Assembly (NCBI GenBank): GCA_040391785.1 | Contig: JBEBXH010000018.1 | Location: 11,365-75,364, forward strand | Reading direction: 5' to 3' | Length of the DNA stretch: 64,000 nucleotides | From: UBA5239 sp040391785 | Lineage (GTDB): Bacteria; Verrucomicrobiota; Lentisphaeria; Victivallales; Victivallaceae | Shown here: piece after piece, positions 35,683-44,000 of the stretch | How positions within the stretch are numbered: the first letter of the stretch is position 1 | How the letters are laid out: each line of letters opens with the position of its first letter | Position numbers and translations under genes: made by a program | Notes under the pieces: model-generated | The model's input: only the letters and a program-made list of their open reading frames with translations | Databases searched by the model: none | Told to the model about the DNA's origin: nothing

Positions 35683-36420
35683 TCAGCCGCGGAAGATGCG
35701 TTCGGGGTTGATTTTGGGCATGCCGGGGCGCTTGAATTTGGCGCGGAGCGCGTTCACGTCGTACTCGGCGCGCACGGGGAGGATCGAGCTTTTCACCGTG
35801 TCGTAAATCGCGGCCGAGGCGCGCCAGTCCATGTCGCGCGGCTGCCCCACCGAACCGGCGCTGATCAGGTATTTGCCGGTCTTTTTCGGCAGCGTGCGGC
35901 GGTGCAGCATTTCCATTTTGATCACGCCGTTGACCGCGCTGAAAATCAGCGGAATATGCACGTGCCCGCAGAAAGCCAGGTGCGATTCCTGCAGGTAAAA
36001 GTGAAATTGCGCGGTTTTCTGGTCCAGGATGTACGGCCAATATTCGCCGGAGACGCACTCCAGCGACGCGTGAACCAGCTGGATACCCTCGATTTCGGCC
36101 TGCAGCGGCAGGCGGTCGAGCCACTTGAGGCGCTCGTGGTCGAGGTGCGACTGCGTCCACAGGACCATGATCCGGGCGTAATCCTGCATGTTCCACTCGA
36201 GCTTGTTCGCCACGTCGGCGGCGAAAGCGTCGTGGTTGCCCTTTAACGACAGCACGTCGTGCTCGATCAGGAAATCGATGCAGGGCGCGGGGTCCGGCCC
36301 GTACCCGACAATATCGCCCAGGCAAACCAGCTTGTCAAAACCGCGTTTGCTCAGTTCCCGATAGATCGCCTGCAGTGCTTCGTAATTGCTGTGGATATCG
36401 CTGATGATGCCGATCCGCAC
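35683..36420 (-). CDS. Calcineurin-like metallophosphoesterase
   Basis: The 245-residue cytosolic protein has the full metallophosphoesterase motif set: DIHSN (8-12), GDIVGYG (35-41), GNHD (60-63), an LVHAS histidine near 115 and GHVHIP near 155. The length and GYGPDP segment match the small YfcE/MJ0936-like phosphodiesterases. The natural substrate is unknown. It stands alone, convergent with the GH39-like gene by one base and divergent from a secreted protein gene. Confidence 0.9.
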   Translation of the reverse strand: MRIGIISDIHSNYEALQAIYRELSKRGFDKLVCLGDIVGYGPDPAPCIDFLIEHDVLSLKGNHDAFAADVANKLEWNMQDYARIMVLWTQSHLDHERLKWLDRLPLQAEIEGIQLVHASLECVSGEYWPYILDQKTAQFHFYLQESHLAFCGHVHIPLIFSAVNGVIKMEMLHRRTLPKKTGKYLISAGSVGQPRDMDWRASAAIYDTVKSSILPVRAEYDVNALRAKFKRPGMPKINPERIFRG

Positions 36421-36550
36421 TCGTTATGGTTCCTTTCTGACTAAAATTATTCATATTAATTATAACGCTGAGATGCGTGTTTTGCAACAATCGCGCCGGA
36501 AATTTCACGGACATTATGTCCATAATGTTTACGCTCCGGGCTCTCAATGC

Positions 36551-36579
36551 TTGCATTTGCCGTTTTTTTATGATATAAT
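36551..36579 (+). promoter_or_regulatory. Near-consensus promoter of the 412-residue secreted protein gene
   Basis: TTGCAT (36551-36556), 17 bases, TATAAT (36574-36579). The start codon lies only 18 bases after the -10 box, so the leader would be about 11 bases and just include the AAGG ribosome site. Confidence 0.7.
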
Positions 36580-36596
36580 GGCTTCAAGGTGAAGAT

Positions 36597-37835
36597 ATGG
36601 AAAATTTTTTGATCCGCAGAATCCGGGTTTTGCTTTTGATGCTATTTCTGCTCGGTTTGACTACGGCCGGGGCAGTGGAACAGACTACTTTTGACGTGAT
36701 TCAGGGGGCCAAGCGCTGGGACCGGGTAAATAAACTCTGGGAACTGGCCGTGGGCAACCCCCAGCCGCTTTTTCCGGACGACAATATCCTGATCCGCGAA
36801 TTCGACGAGCTGAAGATCGGCAGCAAGGAAACGCGCCTTCTCCAGCTCCCTTACTGGCCGCGCACCGACGCCGAATTCACCTGCGTGGTGGAAATCGAGG
36901 CCAAGGGCAGCGGCATGCTGACCATGACCCACCGCAACCAGCGCAATTCGATCGTCGACCAGTGGGACGAGAATTTCAAGGGGTCCGGGCTGGTGGTTTT
37001 CAACTGCATCTGGCCTTATGTGGTCATGGATGAAAAGGAGAAATACGAGTCCAGGTTTAGCCTCTCGTCATCCCGTCCCGTCGAGGTGAAAAAACTTTAC
37101 ATTTACCAGACCATGCGGCAGATTTTCCGACTGGATTCGCAGAATCCCTTCCGGGGGATCATGTTCAACCGTCCCGCCCCTGCGAACAGTGAAATACTGG
37201 ACAGTATTTCCATGACCAGGCTGAGCGAGCAGACCGTGCCGCTGATCACCAGCAGCGGCGGCGGGCTCGGTTACGGACTGCCGATGCCGGTTTTTGCGCA
37301 GAACGGCTGCGGGGTCATGTGGCGGATGTTCGGCGATGTTTCAATCATCGTCAATGCCAATGCCGAAGCGAGCGAGGGCAAACTTCACCGCCGTTCGTTT
37401 GAAGTCGGGCGCAAGGGCGAGTGGAAACAGGGATTTTTCGCCATGGAAACCGCCTGGCTGAACCGCCTGGATGCGGACGGCTACTGGGTCGGCTCCATGG
37501 GCGAAAAACAGAACCTCCTGGCCTCGATCCGCGGCGGCAGCGGCGGCGATTCACTGCTCGATTATGTGGTATTCATCCCCCAGAACCGCATCAATTTGCC
37601 GAAGGGACACAAATACAAAAACATGCAGTTCCGTTTCCAGGGGACCAACGGACTGTTCCAGCGCGCATCGTTTGAAGTGCCGCCGGAAAGTGAGGCCGTG
37701 GCGATGGTCAACCGCAACCCCGGTATCCAGATCCTGTGGCTGATCAAGAACGAATGGCAGCTGGGCAACGTGCTCCGCGTTTACCTTGATTCCTCGCTGG
37801 TCGTCCGCGAGAACTCCATCGTTTTCATCGAATAA
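36597..37835 (+). CDS. Secreted protein of unknown function
   Basis: The 412-residue protein has a basic N-terminus and one hydrophobic signal sequence (about 10-27, LLLMLFLLGLTTAGAV). The rest is beta-rich with no membrane segment and no family I recognise. It is predicted to be exported to the periplasm or beyond. It has its own strong promoter and stands next to a GH106-like gene that converges on it with an 11-base overlap. A carbohydrate-related role is possible only by neighbourhood. Confidence 0.7.
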   Translation: MENFLIRRIRVLLLMLFLLGLTTAGAVEQTTFDVIQGAKRWDRVNKLWELAVGNPQPLFPDDNILIREFDELKIGSKETRLLQLPYWPRTDAEFTCVVEIEAKGSGMLTMTHRNQRNSIVDQWDENFKGSGLVVFNCIWPYVVMDEKEKYESRFSLSSSRPVEVKKLYIYQTMRQIFRLDSQNPFRGIMFNRPAPANSEILDSISMTRLSEQTVPLITSSGGGLGYGLPMPVFAQNGCGVMWRMFGDVSIIVNANAEASEGKLHRRSFEVGRKGEWKQGFFAMETAWLNRLDADGYWVGSMGEKQNLLASIRGGSGGDSLLDYVVFIPQNRINLPKGHKYKNMQFRFQGTNGLFQRASFEVPPESEAVAMVNRNPGIQILWLIKNEWQLGNVLRVYLDSSLVVRENSIVFIE

Positions 37836-40341
37836 GGTACATCGCGCCGGTCAGGCCGTTGAATTCCGCCGCTGCTTCCCAGATGATTTCCAGCTTGTTC
37901 GTGCCCTTCCGGCAGAGATCGTTGATCTCGGAAACGAGGTTCCGCGGATCGTAAATCCGGGCGTGTTTGAACGGCGGAATCTCTTCGCCGTTGACCAGCA
38001 CCCGCGCCTCGCCGGCGATGGTTTCGCTCTCGGCCAGGATGAACAGCGCGCCGTCGTGATACTCGAACTCCGCCGTAAACACGGCATGCGCCGGGTAAAT
38101 CCGGCAGGCCTGCGGCGAAAGGTCGAAAATCGGACGCGGTTTCCGCCGCTCAGGGTAATCTTCGTAAGTTCCGGCGATGTCGCGCAGCAGCGCGTGGCGG
38201 CACTTGCCGTAATCGCGCCCGCCAAGCGTCACGTGCCAGTCTTTCAGCACAGCATGAAGGTTCGGCAGCGGCGGCACGTAATCCCATTGCGGATGCTCCA
38301 TATAATCGAAGTCGAAAACCGGGAAAATCTCCGGCAGGAGATACTCCGGGCATTTGATCTCGTCATCGCGCAATTCCAGTACCACGGCGTCATATCCAGC
38401 CAGCGCGAACCGCTTATCGGTCAGGCGGTGGTAAAAGTCGTTCATGACATTGCACAGATAAACGTTTTTGTCCGTTTCGATCCGGAAAATGCCGTTGGCG
38501 GATTGATTATTGAATACGTACAGCACGTCGCCGCGGAACTGCGTCATCAGCGAGGTCGCGGCAGCGGCATTTTCCGAATAAAACCGGAAACCGTCGCGCC
38601 CGACCAGTTCCGCAGGATCGTTGACGATGCCGATGCCCGCCTCGCGGAATTTACCCAGATACGGACGCTCCAGCTCAAACGGCAACACCAGCGTATCGTA
38701 CTCCTTGGTGCCGCAGCGGACCTTGCCGTTCTGCACAGGCGCGGCCCCCAGCGTTTCCTCGTCGGCCAGTTCAAACTGAATCTGGTGATCAAGCAGGAAC
38801 TGAACGCATTCATAGAGCCGCTCGCGGTACTCGCGGGCCAGCTCCATTTCGGCAGGCATCAACATCCGGAACACGGTTTCCGGGAAAAGCACGCAGACCG
38901 CAGTCCGGCTCCGCGCCTCGCCGAGCTTGTGCCCGAGCTTTGCCGCGTATTCCCCGAACTTGCTGAATTCCGGGTAATCCGGCGACTGAAAAAAGAACGA
39001 TTTACCGGCGTCGTCCTTGCGGAAACCGTCGTAGGAATAGTGAAATCCGTGCGGCACCAGCCAGTTGACGCCGAGCGCGTACAGCCAATGCATGTTTTTG
39101 CGCATGCCGTCATGCCCGAAATTGTAGGGGTTGCAGCCGAAACATTCGCTTTGGACGCGGTGCTCGCCGAGCTGCTCGGCGGCGGACGAAACCAGCTTGC
39201 CGCCGAGGTTCAGCGACTTGAAGTTTTTGCCGTCCGGAATATTGGGCGTGATATGGTCGAAACCGGGAATTCCGACCTGTTTCTGCAGCGCGAACATATT
39301 CATGCCGTTGGTCGCCGCCAGCGGATCTTCCTCGCCGATGCCGTGTCCGCAGAGCTGGATGCCGTGCTCCTTGCACCAGCGGTTCACCGGCTCATAAAAC
39401 GACTCAACGAAAAGCTCCTGTACGGTCTGCCAATAAGCCAGGCGGAGTTCGCGGTTTTCGGCGCTGTTACCACGGAAAATCCGGTGGTAATTGCCTTTGA
39501 GCGGCCGGCCGCGGCGCTGTTGAAACTCCGCGTCTAGGCGCGGCGTCCAGGAGAACCAGCCGCCGGTAGCGGTTTCGTCGGTGAAAATCCCCGGGACCAC
39601 ATTGCCGAATTTATCGCCGAGGCATTGGAAATATTTTTCATGGGTCAGCTCGATGAACTTACGGACGCAGTCCGGGTTCAGGTTGTCGGGAATGTGGCCG
39701 TATTTGCTGTTTTCGACCGTGTCGGCAGTGACGGCGTAGACCTTCCAGCCCGCCGGCACCTCGATTTTCAGCTGCAGATGCGGATAAAACGTCTCCGCGC
39801 GGTAATGGAAATATTCCTCTTTGCCGAACAAATGCACATAATACGGGCTGCGCCAGCCGCACTGGAAAAAGCGGCTGCGAACGACCCCGACGTCGTCAAA
39901 AATATCCTGTGATTCAAGCACATTTCCATGCTCGTCGGTGCGGACCATCAAGGCTTCGATCAACCGTCCGTCGCCCAACGAAACATCGATCGCGCCCGCC
40001 TCGAATTCATGGAAATTCAGACCGCGCGCCGCGAACTCGGGGTTATCCATGAATACCCTGCCGCCCGCCGGCCCGCTCGGAAACGGGTCCTCGTCATAAA
40101 GCCACGCCTCCATGCCGAGCTTCTCCGCCTCCTCGACGATGAAGCGCATGAGACCGAACCACTCGCGCGAACCGTACGGCGTTTTGAGCCCCGCCCGCGG
40201 GTGCATGAAGAAACTGCGGATTCCCTGCTGGTGCATGAGCCCGATCTGCAGCGCGAGTTCCCCGCGCTCGAGCTCATGATTCAGGAACCAGAACGGCGCC
40301 GGGTAATAATCCCGAACCTCTAAATTTTTCAAGCTGTCCAT
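37825..40341 (-). CDS. GH106-like (alpha-L-rhamnosidase-type) glycosidase
   Basis: The 838-residue protein without a signal peptide opens with a segment on reduced-arm TIM-barrel enzymes: PAPFWFLNHELE (about 15-26), GIRSFFMHPRAGL, and AWLYDEDPFPSGPAGG (about 80-95). These are characteristic of the GH106/glycosyl-hydrolase-like family annotated as rhamnosidase-related. A C-terminal galactose-binding-like jelly roll (ARVLVNGEEIPPF, GTNKLEIIW) matches the end of such proteins. ATG 40341 is preferred over the upstream TTG at 40350. No regulator is adjacent, and an inverted repeat lies just upstream. Confidence 0.75.
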   Translation of the reverse strand: MDSLKNLEVRDYYPAPFWFLNHELERGELALQIGLMHQQGIRSFFMHPRAGLKTPYGSREWFGLMRFIVEEAEKLGMEAWLYDEDPFPSGPAGGRVFMDNPEFAARGLNFHEFEAGAIDVSLGDGRLIEALMVRTDEHGNVLESQDIFDDVGVVRSRFFQCGWRSPYYVHLFGKEEYFHYRAETFYPHLQLKIEVPAGWKVYAVTADTVENSKYGHIPDNLNPDCVRKFIELTHEKYFQCLGDKFGNVVPGIFTDETATGGWFSWTPRLDAEFQQRRGRPLKGNYHRIFRGNSAENRELRLAYWQTVQELFVESFYEPVNRWCKEHGIQLCGHGIGEEDPLAATNGMNMFALQKQVGIPGFDHITPNIPDGKNFKSLNLGGKLVSSAAEQLGEHRVQSECFGCNPYNFGHDGMRKNMHWLYALGVNWLVPHGFHYSYDGFRKDDAGKSFFFQSPDYPEFSKFGEYAAKLGHKLGEARSRTAVCVLFPETVFRMLMPAEMELAREYRERLYECVQFLLDHQIQFELADEETLGAAPVQNGKVRCGTKEYDTLVLPFELERPYLGKFREAGIGIVNDPAELVGRDGFRFYSENAAAATSLMTQFRGDVLYVFNNQSANGIFRIETDKNVYLCNVMNDFYHRLTDKRFALAGYDAVVLELRDDEIKCPEYLLPEIFPVFDFDYMEHPQWDYVPPLPNLHAVLKDWHVTLGGRDYGKCRHALLRDIAGTYEDYPERRKPRPIFDLSPQACRIYPAHAVFTAEFEYHDGALFILAESETIAGEARVLVNGEEIPPFKHARIYDPRNLVSEINDLCRKGTNKLEIIWEAAAEFNGLTGAMYLIR

Positions 40342-40353
40342 ATGATCCAATTA

Positions 40354-40394
40354 CCGGTTTTTTTGTACAACACAAACAATACCCGAAAAACCGG
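40354..40394. repeat. Inverted repeat upstream of the GH106-like gene
   Basis: CCGGTTTTT (40354-40362) and AAAAACCGG (40386-40394) are perfect inverted arms 23 bases apart, enclosing a TTGTACAACACAAACAA stretch. The position, between the DUF4838-like gene's end and this gene's start, fits either an operator or a weak bidirectional terminator. Confidence 0.5.
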
Positions 40395-40423
40395 CACATT
40401 CAAGCTCGGTTCTCACTTTTGAT

Positions 40424-43219
40424 TCAATCTTGAGGTTTCGCTGCCGGATATAATTCCGCGCTCAGAATTTCCAGTTTTCCGGTTCCATTCACCAGATTCA
40501 GGAACACCGTGCATTTGTCCGCGTCGGGAATAATTCGGCCCCGGAGCACTTTCTCTTTTCCGTCCGTGCCGGGGCTGCTCAAATTAATATTTCCACGGTT
40601 CAGTCCCGGCTGCGCGGAGCTGCGCAGCCAGATGTCGAAGCGGGCATTGAACCCTTGCGGCGTCCTGAAACGGACGCGGAAATCATATGCCTGCCCCTTC
40701 ACCACCGGAATATTCTGGTGAAGCCTGCCCCACACTCCCTTGTAGGCGTTGGCGTCTCCGGCCTCGGTGCAATCGATCACCAGCGGATATTTTTTGAATT
40801 GAAAGGTGAATTTGCCGCTGCGGATATCGGCTTTCCAGTCTCCGGTCAGAACATTGCCCGGGTGCGGCCCCACAGAATCCGCTTCCTCAAGCGACAGGTA
40901 AATCGGCCGCCAGATACCGCTCAAACCGTTCTGTTTTTCAACCCGGACGACAAGATGATTTTCGCCCTCGACAGCTTTGCCGGTAATATCGATCTCGAAG
41001 GGTTTTTTCCACGAATCCGGATCGCCCTGGTATGGAAAGGGACGATCCGCTATTTTCTGGCCGTTCAGCCAGATTCCGGCGCTGCCGTCCACCGCCCCAA
41101 AGGTCAGTTTCAATAATTGATCTTTGCCGACGCTTTTCACGTTGAACGAGGTGCGGTACCAGCCGACGCCCTTGAAAGGCGCGCCGTGGCTTTCCGCCCA
41201 TTTCAGGCCGGGCGGCTGCTTTTCCCAATGCGAATCGGTGCCTATCGGCTCCCAATCCCCGGATTTCTCCGCAAACCATTTTTCATTGATGCCGCTGTTG
41301 CGGGGATCGAAGCGAATGGCCCAGTTTTCCAGCTCGCGGCTGTTGTCGTCCAGCAGGGCCAGATGGAGCGGCCAGTGGCGGCCTTCCAGATAGCTCGAGA
41401 CACTGATATTGGCGTAGCCGTATTGTTCATGATCCTGCCGGAATTGCTTTAATTTTTTCAAATTCCGGGTAAATTCTCCGGTTTTTCCGTCTTTTTTGTA
41501 CTGGCGGAAACCGCGTTGCGTATCCATCACCAGCGCGGCATCCTCCAGGCCCATGCGGACGAATTTGATCCGGGCCGTGGCCGCCGGGTCGCCTGCCGCG
41601 TTTTTCAAAGCGGTGTCCAGCAGTTCGAAACTGCGCTGCATGATTTTGGGAGTGAAAATCGTATCCGCCTGCAGAAAGAAGTCCGCGTAATTTCCCCCTT
41701 CGATAAAGTTCGAATCCCCGCCCTTGCCCTGCCGGGTGGCCTTTTCCAATACGGAATAATATTCCCTCATGGCCGGAGCCGCCGCGCCGAACGCGGCAAA
41801 ATAGTCGTTTTCCAGCTCCGCGATGCTTTTGTTCATACCGCTGCCATGCTTGGAGGCAATGATGTAGTTTGTCAGGCCGTTGGCCCCGTACATGCCGGTC
41901 AAAGAATCCATATCGGAGGCGATCAACCCGTGGTCGCGGGCAAAATCGAAGCAATCCACGAAGTCGCGGTAATAAACCAGCGGAAAATTATGCCCGTCCA
42001 GCGTGAAATTCGGGCGGAACATCAGGCTGACGCCGTTGTCGGCCCACCCCTGCCAGAGCCGCTTGAACATGGCGACCTTGGCATCGGTCCACGGGTACAT
42101 GATCGGCGGGCAGAAACGCAGGATGATCCGCTCATTGAGCTTGGTATTTACCGGTGGTTCGTAGTAATTGGCATAAATACAGCCGATGATGCGGTGCGCC
42201 GGATTGACCTTGTCCGCTTCCTGCTGGACAGCCTGATAGAATTTGGCGTAACGCTCCGAAAGTGATCCGAGCTCGCGGTGCCACTGCGGATTTTTCGTGC
42301 TGAATTCCCGCCGGGCACGCTCGAGCCGTCCGGAATCGGTGTCGGCATCGGCCGCCATGCAGTTCGGACAAACGCATTTACCGGCGGTATCGTTCTCGTT
42401 GCAATTAATGATGTCCGAGGGTTTGCCGCTTTGCCAGTCCTCGACGACCCGGGCGATGAGCCCCCGGTCGGTCACGCACATGCTGACCAGGTCGGGGCGG
42501 CCGTTGTAAAACAGCGGATCGGGACGCCGGGTACCATCGGGCAGCAGATTGAAGTATTCAGGGTTGCTTTGGCCGAACCGTTCCAGATATTTGGTGAAGG
42601 CGTGTCCATGGTTGAGGTTGTCGATCATGGAAAAACGGTGGCGGCGCAGCCACAAAGCCTCGTCGTCGCGGAATTTCGTCGCATTTTTGGGATTCGACCA
42701 TGCTGCGGGGTTGCATGACTGCCGCCAGTTCGCAAAGCGCAGCGGCGGCTTCACGGTCCATTCGCCGTCATTCAGCGGGATGGATGCTTGTGCCGGGGCC
42801 AAGGTCCCCTGTGCGCCGGGCCAGAGCCAGCGGATCCCGAGCTCTTTTTCCAGAAGGTCATACACGCCGAAAAGCGTTCCCGCCGCAGTACTGCGGTTCA
42901 GTGCTTCACCGGAACCGTCGACCCCGGCGATATCGATCCGGTTGCCGGCAATACGGACTTTGGCGGCATTTTTTTCCAGGCCTGTCAGATCAAGATTAGA
43001 GGCCCTGCCGAGATAAATCCGGGCATTGGCCGCGCCGGGCGCCGTCACCACCGGCAGGGCCGTTCCCGTGACCAGTTTGACATGCAGCGCCAATTCGCTT
43101 GCCGCGAATTTTTCCACCGCCAAAGCATCCGCCGGAATGACGATCTCCGTTTTTTCCACCAACACGGCGGCGTGAATGGAAACGGACAGACAGAAAAGCA
43201 GAATTATTTTCAATTTCAC
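40424..43219 (-). CDS. Secreted DUF4838-like glycosidase with C-terminal jelly-roll domains (module D)
   Basis: The 931-residue protein has a signal peptide (1-17). A GH67/GH20-like N-terminal alpha/beta domain follows (about 25-115; ADALAVEKFAASELALHVKLVTG), then a DUF4838 TIM-barrel domain (about 155-480) with the family's NENDTAGKCVCPNC segment near 270. The second half has a galactose-binding-like beta-sandwich (about 635-780; GSAGIWLNGQKI) and a final carbohydrate-binding-like domain. DUF4838 proteins are secreted carbohydrate-active proteins of uncertain specificity. The gene is 20 bases after the module D pseudopilin. Confidence 0.84.
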   Translation of the reverse strand: MKLKIILLFCLSVSIHAAVLVEKTEIVIPADALAVEKFAASELALHVKLVTGTALPVVTAPGAANARIYLGRASNLDLTGLEKNAAKVRIAGNRIDIAGVDGSGEALNRSTAAGTLFGVYDLLEKELGIRWLWPGAQGTLAPAQASIPLNDGEWTVKPPLRFANWRQSCNPAAWSNPKNATKFRDDEALWLRRHRFSMIDNLNHGHAFTKYLERFGQSNPEYFNLLPDGTRRPDPLFYNGRPDLVSMCVTDRGLIARVVEDWQSGKPSDIINCNENDTAGKCVCPNCMAADADTDSGRLERARREFSTKNPQWHRELGSLSERYAKFYQAVQQEADKVNPAHRIIGCIYANYYEPPVNTKLNERIILRFCPPIMYPWTDAKVAMFKRLWQGWADNGVSLMFRPNFTLDGHNFPLVYYRDFVDCFDFARDHGLIASDMDSLTGMYGANGLTNYIIASKHGSGMNKSIAELENDYFAAFGAAAPAMREYYSVLEKATRQGKGGDSNFIEGGNYADFFLQADTIFTPKIMQRSFELLDTALKNAAGDPAATARIKFVRMGLEDAALVMDTQRGFRQYKKDGKTGEFTRNLKKLKQFRQDHEQYGYANISVSSYLEGRHWPLHLALLDDNSRELENWAIRFDPRNSGINEKWFAEKSGDWEPIGTDSHWEKQPPGLKWAESHGAPFKGVGWYRTSFNVKSVGKDQLLKLTFGAVDGSAGIWLNGQKIADRPFPYQGDPDSWKKPFEIDITGKAVEGENHLVVRVEKQNGLSGIWRPIYLSLEEADSVGPHPGNVLTGDWKADIRSGKFTFQFKKYPLVIDCTEAGDANAYKGVWGRLHQNIPVVKGQAYDFRVRFRTPQGFNARFDIWLRSSAQPGLNRGNINLSSPGTDGKEKVLRGRIIPDADKCTVFLNLVNGTGKLEILSAELYPAAKPQD

Positions 43220-43239
43220 AATTTATCCTCCGTTCAGAA

Positions 43240-43980
43240 TCAAAAGACCCAGGATTTATACCAGGGCGAGGTGGAATCCTTGTCCTTGCAGTTGATGACC
43301 TCCTTGACCAGCGATGCGTGTCCGTCAACCCAGCCTATATTCACCCCCATTCCCGTCGGATTTCCGGGCGGAGGGGTATTTGACGCGGCCCCGGGCAGCA
43401 CCGGACCGCTTGCCAGGCTCGGATGCCGGTAATAAGTGCGCTCGAAATTATAGGATGCCACAGCAGTACCCGAGCAACTCTCCAGCAGCCAGATCATGGT
43501 ACTCGGGCTTGTAACCTTGGAAATATTCGCTCCATACGTAACCGTACCGATCGTCACTGCACCACTCAGAGTCAAGTTACTGGCGTAGGACAGCCCTTCG
43601 GCGCCAGCGATGACTTTGTTGGAGTCCGCCGTATAGGCCGGAGTCTGGTCAGACGGGCATTTGAAAACCTTGATGACATCAGTTTTCTCAAAAGTCGGCT
43701 TGCCGTCAACGATCTTGACATTGGCCCCGATGTATTCGCCGATCAACTGCGTCAGAAATACCCCGTCGCCCCCGCCGACTCCGCGCCTGGGAAAAACGCC
43801 ATTGTCGTCAATATACATATTGGTCCCCATCCCCAACTGCTTCAGATTGTTGAGGCAGGTCGCGGCATGCGCCTTTTCCCGCGCTTTGTTCAGTGCCGGC
43901 AGCAGCATGGCCGCTAGAATCGCGATAATCGCTATCACTACCAGCAACTCTATGAGTGTAAATGATTTTCTTGGGTTCAT
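43240..43980 (-). CDS. Pseudopilin-like protein, module D
   Basis: The 246-residue protein has leader MNPRKS, then FTLIELL with the hydrophobic helix and NKAREKA. Ser is at -1 instead of Gly, and Glu is at +5. The C-terminus contains WVDGHASLV; the upstream His (YYRHPSL) is separated by a proline- and glycine-rich insertion, as in the module B copy. It lies 20 bases after the LacI gene and 20 before the DUF4838-like gene, so regulator, pseudopilin and enzyme form a compact operon. Confidence 0.88.
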   Translation of the reverse strand: MNPRKSFTLIELLVVIAIIAILAAMLLPALNKAREKAHAATCLNNLKQLGMGTNMYIDDNGVFPRRGVGGGDGVFLTQLIGEYIGANVKIVDGKPTFEKTDVIKVFKCPSDQTPAYTADSNKVIAGAEGLSYASNLTLSGAVTIGTVTYGANISKVTSPSTMIWLLESCSGTAVASYNFERTYYRHPSLASGPVLPGAASNTPPPGNPTGMGVNIGWVDGHASLVKEVINCKDKDSTSPWYKSWVF

Positions 43981-44000
43981 TTCTTAATCTCCATTGTTTT

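Noticed and set aside
37786..39537. 583-codon + strand frame opposite the GH106-like gene
   Set aside because: Overlaps the end of the 412-residue gene and mirrors the minus-strand gene; no recognisable motif.
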